Part shown: piece by piece, positions 44,104-55,107 of the stretch
Position numbering within the stretch: position 1 is the first letter of the stretch
How the letters are laid out: each line of letters opens with the position of its first letter
Origin: Undaria pinnatifida
Lineage: Eukaryota > Sar > Phaeophyceae > Laminariales > Alariaceae
Length of the DNA: 64,000 bases
Direction: 5' to 3'
NCBI GenBank assembly: GCA_012845835.1
Contig: JABAKD010000034.1
Span: forward strand, 1-64,000
Notes under the pieces: generated by a model
Seen by the model: only the letters and a program-made list of their open reading frames with translations
Told to the model about the DNA's origin: nothing
The model's database searches: none
Translations under genes and position numbers: made by a program

Positions 44104-44200
44104 TCCTACGGCGGTCGCAGATGCGGCGATCGCAGATGCGGCGATCGCAGATGCGGCGATCGCAGATGCGGCGATCGCAGATGCGGCGATCGCAGATGCC
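44104..44200. repeat. 15-bp minisatellite with GCGATCGC palindromes
   Basis: About six units of GCGGCGATCGCAGAT. Each unit holds the perfect 8-bp palindrome GCGATCGC. Confidence 0.9.
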
Positions 44201-44457
44201 GTAGAAAGACTGCGAATTTTTTCACCTTTTGGAGAGAATGTGCCCCTCGTAACCAACCCGCTGTAGGGCAGGGCCAATATTGATCTCCTTCCGCCCCGAC
44301 AACCGACCACCCTCCCTCCGAATCCTCCACCTCAGCGCCTCCGCCCAACGCCACAGCAGCACCCTCCCCCCCCCGATTTAGACTTTTTGGCAGGTGAAGA
44401 ACGGTAAATCGAAGACATCCTCCAGGTTCGTCTTCTGCGCTTGTGTGCGCGTGAGGC

Positions 44458-44600
44458 ACTGGCTACACCAAAATAATCTTGCCCGCTACTTCAAACGAAA
44501 AAATAACTGACTCTATCCGCACAGATACTGGCTACACCAAGAAAATCTTGCCCGTTATCAAACTAAAAAATAACTGACTCTATCCGCACCGACAGGTGGC
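44458..44600. repeat. Tandem duplication of about 68 bp
   Basis: ACTGGCTACACCAA(A/G)A(T/A)AATCTTGCCCG, AAAAAATAACTGACTCTATCC and GCAC occur twice in a row. The following 470 bp (44601-45065) holds no supported gene. Confidence 0.8.
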
Positions 44601-45066
44601 AAATTAGGGTCGAATTCATACATAAATCGCTATTGAATTTACGTGCAAATCTAAAAAACCTCGCACGTATGTGCAATTTCACGGGAGCCCTGAAGCAAAT
44701 GGTGGGAATCAACGAAAAGCTGAATCTGAACCGTTCCGCAACTAATGCACAGGCGGTAAATTAGCGGCCAATGGTAGAAAGTTCAACTTACTACACGAAA
44801 AGGAAGAAAGAATCGCGAAAAACTTCCAAATCGTTTTGGCAGAAGAACCAAATTTGCAGGAATCAGCTGAAAGGTCTAGAAACAACAGGCAAAACGAGCA
44901 AAATCAAAAACAATAAAGGCCGAGCAAGAAACCAAAGAAAAGCTGGACCGTTCCGCAAGTAAGCTAAAGCGTTCGATGGACCGTGCGACCCCGGAGATGC
45001 CAGGGATGCACCAACCGAGCACTCTCAGCAGAAAGAAGTTAGTAAGTACATTTATACATATTGCAA

Positions 45067-45190
45067 GGACGTCAGCCGTGAGTTCGATGAATTTGAGGCC
45101 AATACTCATCTTTGCAAGCTGCGTTGTTGGTACTTGTAATATTCTATATGGGTGAGTTTTATTGGGAGGGGTCCTATTTTTTGTCCACTA
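45067..45190 (+). repeat. Dispersed module, R type, with 60-bp extension
   Basis: GGACGTCAGCCGTGAGTTCGA...CTCATCTTTGCAAGCTGCG, then GTTGTTGGTACTTGTAATATT and a GGGAGGGGTCCTATTTTTTG block ending in GTCCACTATA. The same 120 bp, reversed, forms the right end of the nested element at 15520-15645. Confidence 0.7.
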
Positions 45191-45474
45191 TAATGGCAAG
45201 TGTTGGTATTCATACTTTGGGTGGGGAATTTTGAGCTAGATCTAACATCATATCTATTCTATAAATTTATTTCTGTAGTTCCCACTATAGTCTTCTTCTC
45301 TATCATATGTACGGTAGGCGGTTTATTTATTTTTTTTCTCCCCCCCGGCTTTAATATCGGGAGGAGTATGAATACAGAATATTATTATTTATATTACATG
45401 TTACTCTTGATACAGCATTCGAGAATGGAAGTTGGCTACTCCCCCCCCCCCCAATATATATATATATATATATA

Positions 45475-47324
45475 TTATGAAAATTAAAATACACTCCAGC
45501 TGTGAGATCGAATATTTTGTCGAAACTCATGCTTGCAAACTGTGTGTGATACTCCGATCGCGCGTATTACGGGTTGTGTGTCCTTATTAAGGATATAGGT
45601 CGGCGACTCCCCTTGCAACTACAGTGTAGCTATCAGGGTCAACAGGGTGATGTTAGGCAGTCTGTGCGCGGAAACTATAAAACCCGTTTCTGAGGGGGAC
45701 AAATTCTGACATCTGTGGAAGGAAATGCATAAGTTTATCAAGTGAATCCTGTAAGTCGAATATCCGGTGAGGGGAGGGCGGAGTTTTTAAGGACGTGGGG
45801 GCCTGATTTTGATCAAAAGGGGGGCGGGAGGGGAGGAGAAAAATATATATATATATATATATGATAATGGTATCTACATGATTGTACCTATCGATTGAAA
45901 TATTCTATCTTTCGATCCATGTACAGTAACAAATTATGAAGCTTTTAACACGTCGTTTACTACACCTAAGAACTGGGTTGCATACTACATGTAACATCAA
46001 ACCTTCTAGAAAAATATAAATTACAAGGCGGGTGATATAAAGGGGTGCCTTCTTGCTGCAACCGTCAGATTCGTCCCCTTCAAGGGTTTATAGTTTCCGC
46101 GCACATATTGAAATGCTCGCCCCCCCGCCCCCGCCCCCCCCCCGATCCCTCTTGTTTAAAACGCACCACCTGAAATCAAAATCTGCCAGAGTAGTAAACA
46201 CTACCAGCCAGCTGATATCATCTCATTATCCATCTAGCCATCCATGCCGTAGCTCCAACTCATCTCCCCCCCCCCCCCCTTTGTTCCCCGCCCAGTTCGA
46301 AACCGGCCAGAGTAATAAACATTAATAAGCCATTGATATCACGTCATTATCTTTCTAGCCATCCATGACGTAGCTTTCATTCATCCCCCCTCCCCCCCTC
46401 CAACGCCCCCTGCTTCCCCACACCCCGCACGATCGCCTAGACCCAGCACCGCGCGTATAGTAGGCCCCTACATATATGATTGATGCGCGCGATCGGAGGA
46501 TCACACACAATGTTGCGAACATCAGTGTCGACCAAATCCTTGATTTTAATATTATATGTGACCTAAACCTCTTGAAAACCCTCCCCCCCCCCCCCCCCCC
46601 CCCCGCCTTTTTTTTTTTTTTTTTCCCTCGCTTTTTTTTGCTTAAACGCCCCACCTACTATTGAAATCCGCCAGAGTAATAAACACTTCCACGCCCTGGA
46701 TATCGCCTCGTTATCGTTTCAGAGCCGTCCATGCCGCTGCTGCAATTCCCACCCACCCCCGTCCCCAACGCCCCCTCCTTCACCCACCACCCGCACCATC
46801 GCCTAGACCTAGCACCACGCGTATAGCCAACCCCTACATCTATGCGACCTAAAGCCCTCCCCCCCCGCCCCCGGCCCCCCCCCGCCACATTCCTCCCCCT
46901 CCCCCACAAGAAATATTTATAGTTTCCACGCACAAATAGACCTGCCCCACCCGTCCCCTCCCCCCCCCTCCCCCCTCCCGCCCCCCTTTTGATCAAAATC
47001 AGGCCCCCACGTCCTTGAAAACTCCGCCCCCCCTCACCGGATATTCGACTTACAGGATTCACTTGATAAACTGATGCATTTCCTTCCACAGCTGTCAGAT
47101 TTTGTCCCCCTCAGAAACGGGTTTTATAGTTTCCGCGCACAGACTGCCTAACATCACCCTGTTGACCCTGATAGCTACGCTGTAGTTGCAAGGGGAGTCG
47201 CCGACCTATATCCTTAATGAGGACACACAACCCGTAATACGCGCGATCGGAGTATCACACACAGCTTGCAAAGATGAGTTTCGACAAAATATTCGATCTC
47301 ACAGCTGGAGTGTATTTTGATTTT

Positions 47325-47330
<6 letters not shown>
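45475..47330. mobile_element. Non-autonomous element with L-type ends and C/G-rich core
   Basis: Both termini carry AAATTAAAATACACTCC(A)GCTGTGAG (45483 forward; the reverse complement at about 47300-47327) followed by the CTTTGCAAGCTGTGTG module and ATATAGGTCGGCGACTCCCC. The target is AT-rich: (AT)n on the left, (TAA)n on the right. The interior has long C-runs and reverse-oriented copies of the tandem units seen at 14741-15440. No coding frame is supported. Confidence 0.65.
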
Positions 47331-47369
<39 letters not shown>

Positions 47370-47385
47370 CATAATAATAATAACA
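47325..47385. repeat. (TAA)n microsatellite
   Basis: About 19 TAA units with one TCA interruption, directly abutting the element end at 47327. Confidence 0.9.
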
Positions 47386-47387
47386 CT

Positions 47388-47440
47388 GTGGGACACGAAC
47401 CCACGGTTCCAAATTGATATGCTGTCAGTCTAACATTTTA
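47388..47440 (-). tRNA. tRNA-like T arm
   Basis: The minus strand has a perfect T arm, GTGGG-TTCGTGT-CCCAC, with the B box nearly matched, preceded by GACTGACAGCATATC. A cloverleaf could not be completed, so this is at most a relic. Confidence 0.25.
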
Positions 47441-47477
47441 TAAAAATATATACTAGGTATATAGATATATATTTCAA

Positions 47478-47605
47478 GACGTCAGGTGTGAGTTCGACGA
47501 ATTTCGGGTCAGTACTCATATTTTGAAGCGGCTTGCTGGTGCTTACTTGTACTATACTAAGTGGGTAAAAAATTGAATGGGAGGGGCCCTATTCTTTTAT
47601 ATACA
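47478..47605 (+). repeat. Dispersed module, R-type variant
   Basis: GACGTCAGGTGTGAGTTCGACGAATTTCGGGTCAGTACTCAT, a diverged GAAGCGGCTTGCTGG, and the GGGAGGGGCCCTATTC extension. Confidence 0.6.
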
Positions 47606-48560
47606 CTATTTATCTGTTGTTGTGGTGATCGTGGTGATCGAGCCAGGCCGAGCCGAGCTGCTGTGCCGCAACTCATCTGGCGGGTCCATCGCCACCGCCA
47701 CCTCCGTCCCTGCCCCCGCCGCTGCTGCTGCTGCTGCGGCAGCGGCTGCTGTGATGCTACTGCGCAGCAGCTGCTGCTGCTGTGCTGCTGTTTGTATGAT
47801 GGTGTTGTGCTGGGCCTGCCCCTGTTGGTGAGTCCATAAGTAGGTGCTACCGCACTATGTCTAAAATCAAAATTTGATGCCGCCTCCCCGATCCCCGCCT
47901 GTGATACGGAGGCCGTGTACGCCTTTTCTGCGATTCGTTCACCGCAAACATAACCCAAAGCATGCCGGAGTGAATCTGGCCTTTTCCTAGCTTGACGTAA
48001 GATTTTTTAGTGATTTTTATTTTCGCAAACGCTCGATTATTTCTGTAGTTTTGAGGCTCCAGAAATAACTGCATGAGAAATTAGGCGCGTCCATTATGGC
48101 TTCTGATTTTTGAAAAGTGGTTTTATGTTGAATTGATAGGTCTTGATTTGCCGTTTGCCTTTATTTTTGGAAATCCGACACGTACACTGCTGTCGCCCGC
48201 GACGTGAGGCCACCACCGCCTCTGCTGCTGTCTCTGCTGGTGTGGTGCCGGTGTGGTGTTGGTGTGGTGCTGGTGTGGTGGTTTTCATGGTGGCGGTGGT
48301 GCTGCTTTCGCGTTTGTGTGAGGCCGAAGCTCTGTCTCGCACACAACAAGCGCGGTGATGGGTGACGTGTACAGCAGACAGGTATCATAGCAGGTACAGA
48401 GTTGTTGTTGTTGCTGTTGTTGTTGTTGTTGTTGTTCTCACATTAACTCGCATAGTCAAGTCCGTGGTCACAGGACAGGCTCCAGCACTCTGGAGCTAGG
48501 GAAAAACACAAACAACCCAAGGTGGTACACGCATATATCACAACTGACGCAATTCATGCC
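47606..48560. other. CTG- and GTT-rich DNA with a dispersed repeat
   Basis: (CTG)n-like DNA at 47715-47800, the inverted partner of 34600-34845 at 47835-48065, a GGTGTGGTGCTGGTGTGG minisatellite at 48236-48280, and (GTT)n at 48400-48436. No gene is supported. Confidence 0.6.
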
Positions 48561-48744
48561 TCCTTCAGAAACATATGAAAGTGAAATCAGGAGTCAGTCT
48601 ACGATGTGCCAGGTCCATACCGGTGCTTACGTCTCATTACTCGCGCCTGGAAAAACCGACTATACCGCTTGCCACCCAATACTACCACGTATATATTACA
48701 TGTAGTATGTATCACTACGCATACGCACGACAGACGCAAGTCAA

Positions 48745-48910
48745 TTGGAAAAAAGAAACAAAGAAAAGCAAAGAATACAAAGGAAAGGAAAGAAAAGAAA
48801 AGAGAAAAAAGCGAAAAAAATAACGGAAAAGGAAAGGAAAGGAAAGAAAAGAAAAGCAAGAACAGACAAGACAAGAAGAGGAATCAAGACAAGGAAGAGA
48901 GAAACAAAAT
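48745..48910. repeat. Purine-rich tract (AAAGGAAAAG-type)
   Basis: Over 160 bp almost only A and G on the plus strand, ending near GAGAAACAAAATG. It produces Lys/Glu-rich frames that are not called. Confidence 0.8.
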
Positions 48911-48933
48911 GTCATACTAGCAGACCCTAGTTA

Positions 48934-49203
48934 TTGACCAAAGACGGCATTTGGCTCATAGAGGGTATCAAGTGCATTATCAATGGCACTGGGGAGAGAA
49001 TGCAACATGGCGAAGAAGACAGGGCGGTCTTACGCTATCTTGTGACGGCCATTGGAAGGCCCACAATTTTCAAGACCATGATGGCCAAACCCAGACTTCG
49101 ATCTCTTGGGCATGACGCCCCCCCTCCCCCCCTTCCCCCCTTCCCCCCTTCCCCCCCCCCCCCCCCCCTCCCGCCCCCCTTCCCCCTTCCCCCGGCCGCT
49201 TAG
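48934..49203 (+). CDS. Possible exon, then C-rich low complexity
   Basis: The first 55 residues (MTKDGIWLIEGIKCIINGTGERMQHGEEDRAVLRYLVTAIGRP) have ordinary protein composition, after which the frame becomes poly-Pro over a (CCCCCCTTC)n tract at 49120-49195. No domain is recognised; the ordinary part may be an exon. Confidence 0.2.
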   Translation: MTKDGIWLIEGIKCIINGTGERMQHGEEDRAVLRYLVTAIGRPTIFKTMMAKPRLRSLGHDAPPPPLPPFPPSPPPPPLPPPFPLPPAA

Positions 49204-49289
49204 AGATGCCGACGGTGGATGGCGCTGCCGCAGCCTCTGCGCGTTGCTCTGCAGCTTTGCGTCTCTGTTTCATGCCAATTCCGTATGAA

Positions 49290-50077
49290 CATTTCCGCTC
49301 CCTCCTCTGCTCGTCGAAACCATCTGCCAGCCCCAGTGGTCAATGTAGTCAAAAGTAATCAATGGTGGGCAAGCGCCGCGCTTGGGCACGAAACCTTGTA
49401 AGCCTTCGTGCCCTTCATGTCCAAACACGGCGCGCACGTGCCTCTTGGTTGGTCTACCGTTCCCGCACAGCCTGGGCTCAAGATGCCGCGGGAGGCAGTT
49501 GGCACCGCGTGAAGAGACACGCGGTTCAGGTTTATCCGAGCCTCCCACGACACCCCCTGGTTGCCAATACCATGGAGAGTTGATGGGTAGTGTTGGAGAA
49601 CAGGCTCCCGGACAGCCGGACGCAATCCCGCGCTGTAGATAGGAGCGTGGACAAGCGTCCTATCGGCGGGACCACTCCCGTCTGCAGCGTCGGAGAAAAC
49701 ACCATCTATATCAATGCTCGCGCCCTCACAATCCTCAAACCCGTTCGCAACTCCCGTCGCAACCACGTCAGCGAAACTGCCCGCGCCCGCACCCTCACCC
49801 TTGCTCACAACTCCCGTCACAACCACGTCGGCGCCACTGCGCTCGCCCGTACCACCCTCACCCCTACAACTCCCGTCGCCACCACGTCAGCATCACCGCT
49901 TGCGCCCCCGCCGCTACTACTGTCCATCAACACCGGCGACTCCTTCGCGCAGTCTGTGGCGCTCTTCGGTTTAAAAAAACCCATCAATGTGCGCCCGCTC
50001 CCCACCGCCGCCGCGGCACCAGCACCCCTGTCGACACACGTTGGTCGACATGCAACTTGCGACATGAGCAATAGCAA
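49290..50077 (-). CDS. Gly/Ala/Asp-rich coding-like region with 60-bp internal repeats
   Basis: The minus strand keeps long open frames over about 790 bp. The first part reads GRTLMGFFKPKSATDCA, which resembles a PCNA-binding box (hydrophobic-x-x-FF). It is followed by repeats of the type ADVVATGVV at about 49740-49900, where the DNA repeats as CAACTCCCGTCGC(A/C)ACCACGTC. A frame change then leads to a FGHEGHEGLQGFVPKRG segment. No family is recognised. It could be a decayed transposon gene or a repeat expansion. Confidence 0.25.
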
Positions 50078-50296
50078 TTAATTGATCAGCCGTGTAAAGA
50101 AAATTCGAATTTTCTCCTGCTTCTCGCATACACACATCGACAAGGCCTGCCGCCCCATACACTGCGCGACTAAAATACGTCCAGCGTGGCAGTTCCCAAA
50201 CTGCTGAACGCGCGCGAACGACCTCCCGTGAAAAAATTGAAGCAGTGTATTAACTACAGGTGTAATTCACAAACACCATGTCATAAATGAAACTAG

Positions 50297-50505
50297 CTTG
50301 CGCTGCCGGGGTTGTAACGAAGACCACTGATAGGGACAGCTTACGCTATACCTACAGTGGGACCCGAAGGGTGCGCCAGCTAGCGTTGGGCTACGAAAGC
50401 AACTGAGTTAAATCGACACACGACGCGTATGAAAATACGTGGAAGTGTGGTGAGCTAAAGCTTTATTTTTCCCCATCCGCCGGAGGACGAAAAAAAAAAA
50501 AAAAA
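50297..50505 (+). mobile_element. SINE-like retroposon S3, 5'-truncated
   Basis: From CTTGCGCTGCCGGGGTTG to CATCCGCCGGAGGACG and a 16-A tail. Exact 8-bp target duplication GAAACTAG at 50289-50296 and 50506-50513. It matches the last 210 bp of S1 (23678-24122). Confidence 0.85.
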
Positions 50506-50524
50506 GAAACTAGATCTAATATAC

Positions 50525-50590
50525 CACGCAGCTTGCAAACTAGAGTTTCAACCATTCAATCGGTTGTACTCACATCTGACGTCTTTCAAT
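50525..50590 (-). repeat. Dispersed 60-bp module, V type, reverse
   Basis: The minus strand reads GACGTCAGATGTGAGTACAACCGATTGAATG, CTCTAGTTTGCAAGCTGCG and GGTAT. It lies directly after the S3 target duplication. Confidence 0.6.
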
Positions 50591-50599
50591 TTCTTATCG

Positions 50600-51128
50600 A
50601 AACTGCTTGTGCTAGCGAATGCAACAACTGCTATCCTCACAAGTCCTCACTTGTGTTGAAGCGACTGTTCGTGAGTCTCCACGTGGGTCAGGCTCAGTTG
50701 CTCTATATATTGCGTCCGAAATCGCGCTTGCACTTCTTTCACACCCAGTTGCCGATGCTTCGCTTCGCGGCGATTTTTCTGATAGGCCAAAGTGCTCTGC
50801 TCGCATGCGAAAGGCGTGCAGGGACCAACAGGGACGCGGGGTAACTTAGTTGGTCCGCATTTCGCGCGCGTTTTTTTTGTCGATTTTGATCATGCGGCTA
50901 CGGCTTCTGGTGTTGCTGCTTTGCTGCTTTGTTGCTGCTGCTGCCAAGGCTAGGCTTCTGGTACTGCTGATGTTGTCAGTTAGTGGGGAGGAGGCAGCAC
51001 GACACACACACTGCTCGATGGTAACACTTCTACATGTGATGAACCAGAGTTTTGTCTTTCCAGTGCTTGCCGCTGCTGCTGCTGCTGCTGCTGCGAGGTA
51101 CACGATACGCTCCAATATCACACTACAG
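50600..51128. other. CTG-rich DNA without a supported gene
   Basis: A hydrophobic plus-strand frame starting near 50892 (MRLRLLVLLLCC) resembles a signal peptide, but it is made from CTG/GCT repeats and has no continuing domain, so it is not called. Confidence 0.4.
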
Positions 51129-51146
51129 CCCTAACCCTAACCCTAA
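51129..51146. repeat. Interstitial telomere-type repeat (CCCTAA)3
   Basis: Three perfect CCCTAA units (TTAGGG on the minus strand) inside the window, preceded by an AG-rich CTG region and followed directly by a direct/inverted repeat. Confidence 0.85.
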
Positions 51147-51375
51147 GCGGTCTACCGTCACCGAAGTTGGCCCCGCAGCAGCAGATGAAGTCCTCGCCAT
51201 GGGCTGGCTTTCCGTAGACGCTTTGTAGTCAAGCGGTCTACCGTCACCGAAGTTGGCCCCGCAGCAGCAGATGAAGTCCTCGCCTACGCTTGGCTACAAA
51301 GCGTCTGCAGAAAGCCAGCCGATGGCGAGGACGTCATCTGCTGCTGCGGGGCCAACTTCGGTGACGGAGGGTTGT
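51146..51375. repeat. Direct plus inverted repeat next to the telomere-type run
   Basis: GCGGTCTACCGTCACCGAAG...GATGAAGTCCTCGCC at 51146-51198 is repeated directly at 51232-51284. A reverse complement, GGCGAGGACGTCATCTGC...CTTCGGTGACGG, follows at about 51324-51368. GTAGACGCTTTGTAG at 51212 pairs with CTACAAAGCGTCTGC at 51294. A large hairpin is possible. Confidence 0.8.
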
Positions 51376-52770
51376 AGCAGGGGTCCCTTACCCGTGGAGG
51401 CTGTGCTCATTGTGACCACTCTCTCTTGCTCTCTCCCTTTTTCTCCGTTGCTCTGCGCTGTGCGTAGCTGGTGCGCAGGCTGCTGCTCGCGACCAGGGGG
51501 TTGCGTGTCTCTTATGTACCCCCCCTGCCGCTTTATTATATACTTCGAAGTAGGATTTAGAATGGGGTCGTTTGCATAGGAAATTCTGTGGCGTAATGGG
51601 TGGGGTGGGGTATTCGTACCCCCCTCCCCCCTCTGGAAGGGTGATTTTTTTTTCAGTACGTAGGTGTCGATTTCTTTTTGTTCGTGGGAACGCTTGCGAC
51701 GGTGTGGTCGACACGAGCCATGGTTTGGCCGGATACGGTGAAATGCGGTAAACATTTGGAATCGACGCCCCGGAGCCTCACGCCGTGGCCTTTGCAGCAG
51801 TACCAAAACAATACCGCGACACGAATGTAACCCGGCTTTTTGGGAGCGAGGAAAATACGCATAGCGGATGCTGCGGGCCAAACATTTCAAACGCACACGG
51901 GTTGCTGAGTGCTGATCCAACTCAAGCATAAAGTGAACCTGGCATGTGCCCCCCTGAATCCCACGTATGTATACAGCTATGCGACCCCGCATACCGTCCA
52001 CTTGAACTAACCGGGTCCGAACCTGTTCAATGAACTAAGCGGGTCTTGTCAGCTGAGTGTCGATGTGCACAGGAACAATTAGCATCACGGTTCGACAGAG
52101 CACACAGCAGACTCTCACATCATTCAAAACTTCAAAACTACCACCAGCCACAGGCATTCCGTAGATGAGGCCAGCCAGGTAGACTGCAATAGAGACTCGA
52201 TCCCAACATTATGAAAATAATGATGCTGTGAAAGTTAATCGGCGGCGCAGAGGCAGGACGCAACAAATCGACACGCACACGCAGGCGCGTCGGCACAGGT
52301 GCATGGTGTGCAAGCGAAAACATTCGCGGTACGTTCGAGTACAGATTGCTGTCATATGATGGTGCAAGCGGCACACTTTCTAGAAACGACACAAAGGCAC
52401 AGCAGGTCAGGGAGGTCTCAACCACATGTAGATCACAAGCAACAGCTATGCACAGCAACAGCCCGATCCCTCTCTTAGAATAGCAGTCCACTTGCCCTCT
52501 GAAGTTGTATCTACTGCGTTCCGTAGGCATCCTGAGGAATTTGGTTTCTCCACCCCAGATATGAAACACGAAGGGGTGCGTTGGGTCTTGTCAGCCGAGT
52601 GTTGATGGGCCGAGGCAAGCGAAGCATCGCCGATCGACGGATCATACAGCAACCCCAAGCGCAGAGCAATCACAAACAAAAAAAAACAACCAACCGCACA
52701 GGCTAGTGGTTCCGTACGATGGAGGAGACCGGGAGGGCTGAAATAGACGCGCGAGCGGCCCCAATCTCAA
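51376..52770. other. Intergenic DNA without a supported gene
   Basis: The longest minus-strand frame (52001-51294) has no domain and runs into the inverted repeat. Other frames are short. Two GTCTTGTCAGC(T/C)GAGTGT(C/T)GATG words at 52044 and 52587 indicate an old local duplication. Confidence 0.4.
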
Positions 52771-52814
52771 CCAATCTCCCTAAACACGAACAGAGTACCG
52801 TAAGCTACGAAAAA

Positions 52815-53225
52815 CGCCCCCCCCTAAAGTGTCCTCCCCCCCCCCATCACCTGTTTGGCCTGGTAGAGTTGATACGGAGTCCTCCCCCGGGGGGATCGGG
52901 ATTTTGCGAAAACAATAAAAGCCCCCCCTGGTATTTCAATCTCCCCCCGGGGTACCAAGTTTCCAGAGCGTGTCCCCCCGGGGGGGTGTATTTCCCACAA
53001 GTTTGAGCTGCCTTTTTTCGGCTTCGCGAAGCACTGCCTGCATATGAGTGCCAAAAATATCATGCGCAAAAAGGCTCGTCGAGGATATTTTATGCGCTTC
53101 GTACCATTGGGGTCTTCGTGTGTTGGATGTGTGGACCACCCCTTTCCCCCCCCCCCCCCCATCCCCCCGGAGTAACCTCCCCCCCCCTGGTACTTCAATC
53201 TCCCCCCGGGGTAACAGCGTTCAAA
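52815..53225. repeat. CCCCCCGGGG palindrome-rich patch
   Basis: CTTCAATCTCCCCCCGGGG-type words at about 52936, 53196 and diverged forms at 52883, 52973 and 53163 alternate with ordinary sequence. The unit seems to be CCCCTGGTA(T/C)TTCAATCTCC plus CCCCGGGGTA. Function unknown. Confidence 0.6.
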
Positions 53226-53543
53226 TATAATGCACCTAACCCACCCCGGTAGTTGATGTGTGTGAATATCCATACAGTTTGCCGAGTAGGAAAGCATTGA
53301 AGTCACCCGCAATATAAACAGACCATTTGAAACAATCCAGGAGATGTACCTTGCGGCCGGTACATTTGTAGTGCTGTCCTTTTGCACGGGCAACCCGCGT
53401 CCTCTTCAATGCAATCTGCGGACTTATGTTATGGTAGATTCACACTCCTCAGTAACTACAGTACATATGTAAGACGTTTTCTTGTCTCACCTGGCTGCAA
53501 AACGCTGTGACAAGTCCCCCTCTGCTCATATCTAACCTCGTGA

Positions 53544-55107
53544 TTATTGTTGTGGGGGGAAGGAAAATTGACAGCACACCGTAAAATAATTGAAGCACTG
53601 TCTTGGTAAACGCCTGGGTCTAGAAGCCACGGGCATGCTTAGTTCCACACGGGTTGTGTACTCTGAACAAGTTTTGGAGTGATCGTGCTTTTTCCACACA
53701 CAAGTTAGGTCGCCCCATGAGCTGCTCAAGAATTTCGAGCAATTGCACCCACATCCTTCCTCACGCCCTCCCTTCGGAGAGTACTTGCTTGTGTCTCTTA
53801 TGTAGCTGTCTTCGTGCCAGTGCTTTGTCGCATGTTTTTTGTGACGGCATGCCATGGCATGAATGGGGCTGCAGGAGGTAGGGGCGTTCGTGGCCCGTGA
53901 TTGAATGACACCTCTCGTGTGTATGTAGTCTTTCATCATATCCTCTCGAACGGACGCATTGTGGGGATGCGGTGAAATTTTGGTACGTTTGAGAAGGAGG
54001 TCAACTTTGTGAGACCCTACTCCTGGAATGTTTGCTGATTCCGATAGATATGGATCGCATGTATTGCAAGGGAGCAGGTGCTTCGGTGGGAGTAGTGCAG
54101 CGACAACGGCTGCATATCCAACCCTGTGCTGGACTCTTCCGTGGCCCCCTTGCGAGTTCAGGGCTGTCGCTCGGGACGCGACCGCTTCACTCACTTTGGG
54201 CTATTTTTCGTCTTCAGACCTAATCTTGTCACGCATTGCACAAATCCTCGAGTACGGACATGAGCATCATCTTGACGTGGAGAAGCAGTGGAATATTCGC
54301 ACATTTGAGGGAAAACTTTCGACAGAGCCAGGATCGTTCGAAGAACGCCCACCTACACTTTTGTGAGACACGACTCTGCAGGGGGATTTGCTTGACTCTC
54401 GTCGGATAAAGTCGGGAAATGCCACATGAAGCATCCGGAAGCAGGTGCTGCGGTAGTGCAGCTACAACGGTTGCACGTGTAGCCCAATGCTGGACGTTTT
54501 CGTGACCTAATGTTATTTGAGCGCTTCTGAGCAACGCAACCGGTTCTCCCCCCCCCCCCCCCCCCCGCATAATTACTCCCCCCCATTGTGTTTCGATTAT
54601 AATGTGATCTCGCTCCCCCTCCGGTTTCGCATCTTGTCTGTGTGCTTTATAGCGGTGCTGCGCGCACGGCATGCTCGGGCCATAGGTGCTGTTTTCCATC
54701 CAGGTATGTTGATACGTAGGTGCCAAGCGTGCTCGACCTCCGTATGAAGATGATGTATTTGCGGCGGATCGATGGTGCACGCGGAGACGATCATTTTGGT
54801 TAAAACACGTAATTCTAGAATGCGAGATCAAGCACTCATGATGTAGTCTAGAACGCACACAGGTTGGAGTAGGTGTCCTTGCTACTTGTGTTCGTGTTCC
54901 ATTCCAATGTGTTCCATTCCAATGTGTTCCATTCCAATGTGTTTTATTCCAATGGACCCGAACAGAGTTGGTATTCGTGGATCCCAACCCTCCACATCTG
55001 GCGTTGTGGATCGAATCATCTGGTTTTCCCAACGCCCACGAAATAACAAGATCGTGTGGAACAGCAGTCGAGGAGTAGTCAACGGGTGGCTGGTACACGA
55101 AACCCAC
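53544..55107 (-). other. Degenerate coding-like region with internal duplication
   Basis: Minus-strand frames at 54194-53544 and 55107-54229 share a duplicated block (about 54000-54180 and 54360-54520: GTGAGAC...CTCTGC, GCAGGTGCT, GTAGTGCAGC and CAACGGTTGCA/CAACGGCTGCA). Cys/His residues are frequent (GCGCNCSKF, CVWKKHDHSKTC), hinting at an old zinc-binding protein. A C-run at 54548-54568 interrupts. No family is recognised; likely a relic. Confidence 0.25.
54891..54952. repeat. 15-bp tandem repeat, four units
   Basis: GTTCCATTCCAATGT three times, then GTTTTATTCCAATG. Confidence 0.9.

Noticed and set aside
44104-44200. CRISPR-like array
   Set aside because: Units are contiguous 15-bp repeats without spacers, in a eukaryotic context.
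48745-48930. Lys/Glu-rich frames
   Set aside because: Purine-tract artefact.
50892-51134. Signal-peptide-like hydrophobic frame
   Set aside because: Built from CTG/GCT repeats and ends in an Ala run; no continuing protein.
51294-52001. 235-codon minus-strand frame
   Set aside because: No domain, runs into the direct/inverted repeat near the telomere-type run, and overlaps other equal frames.
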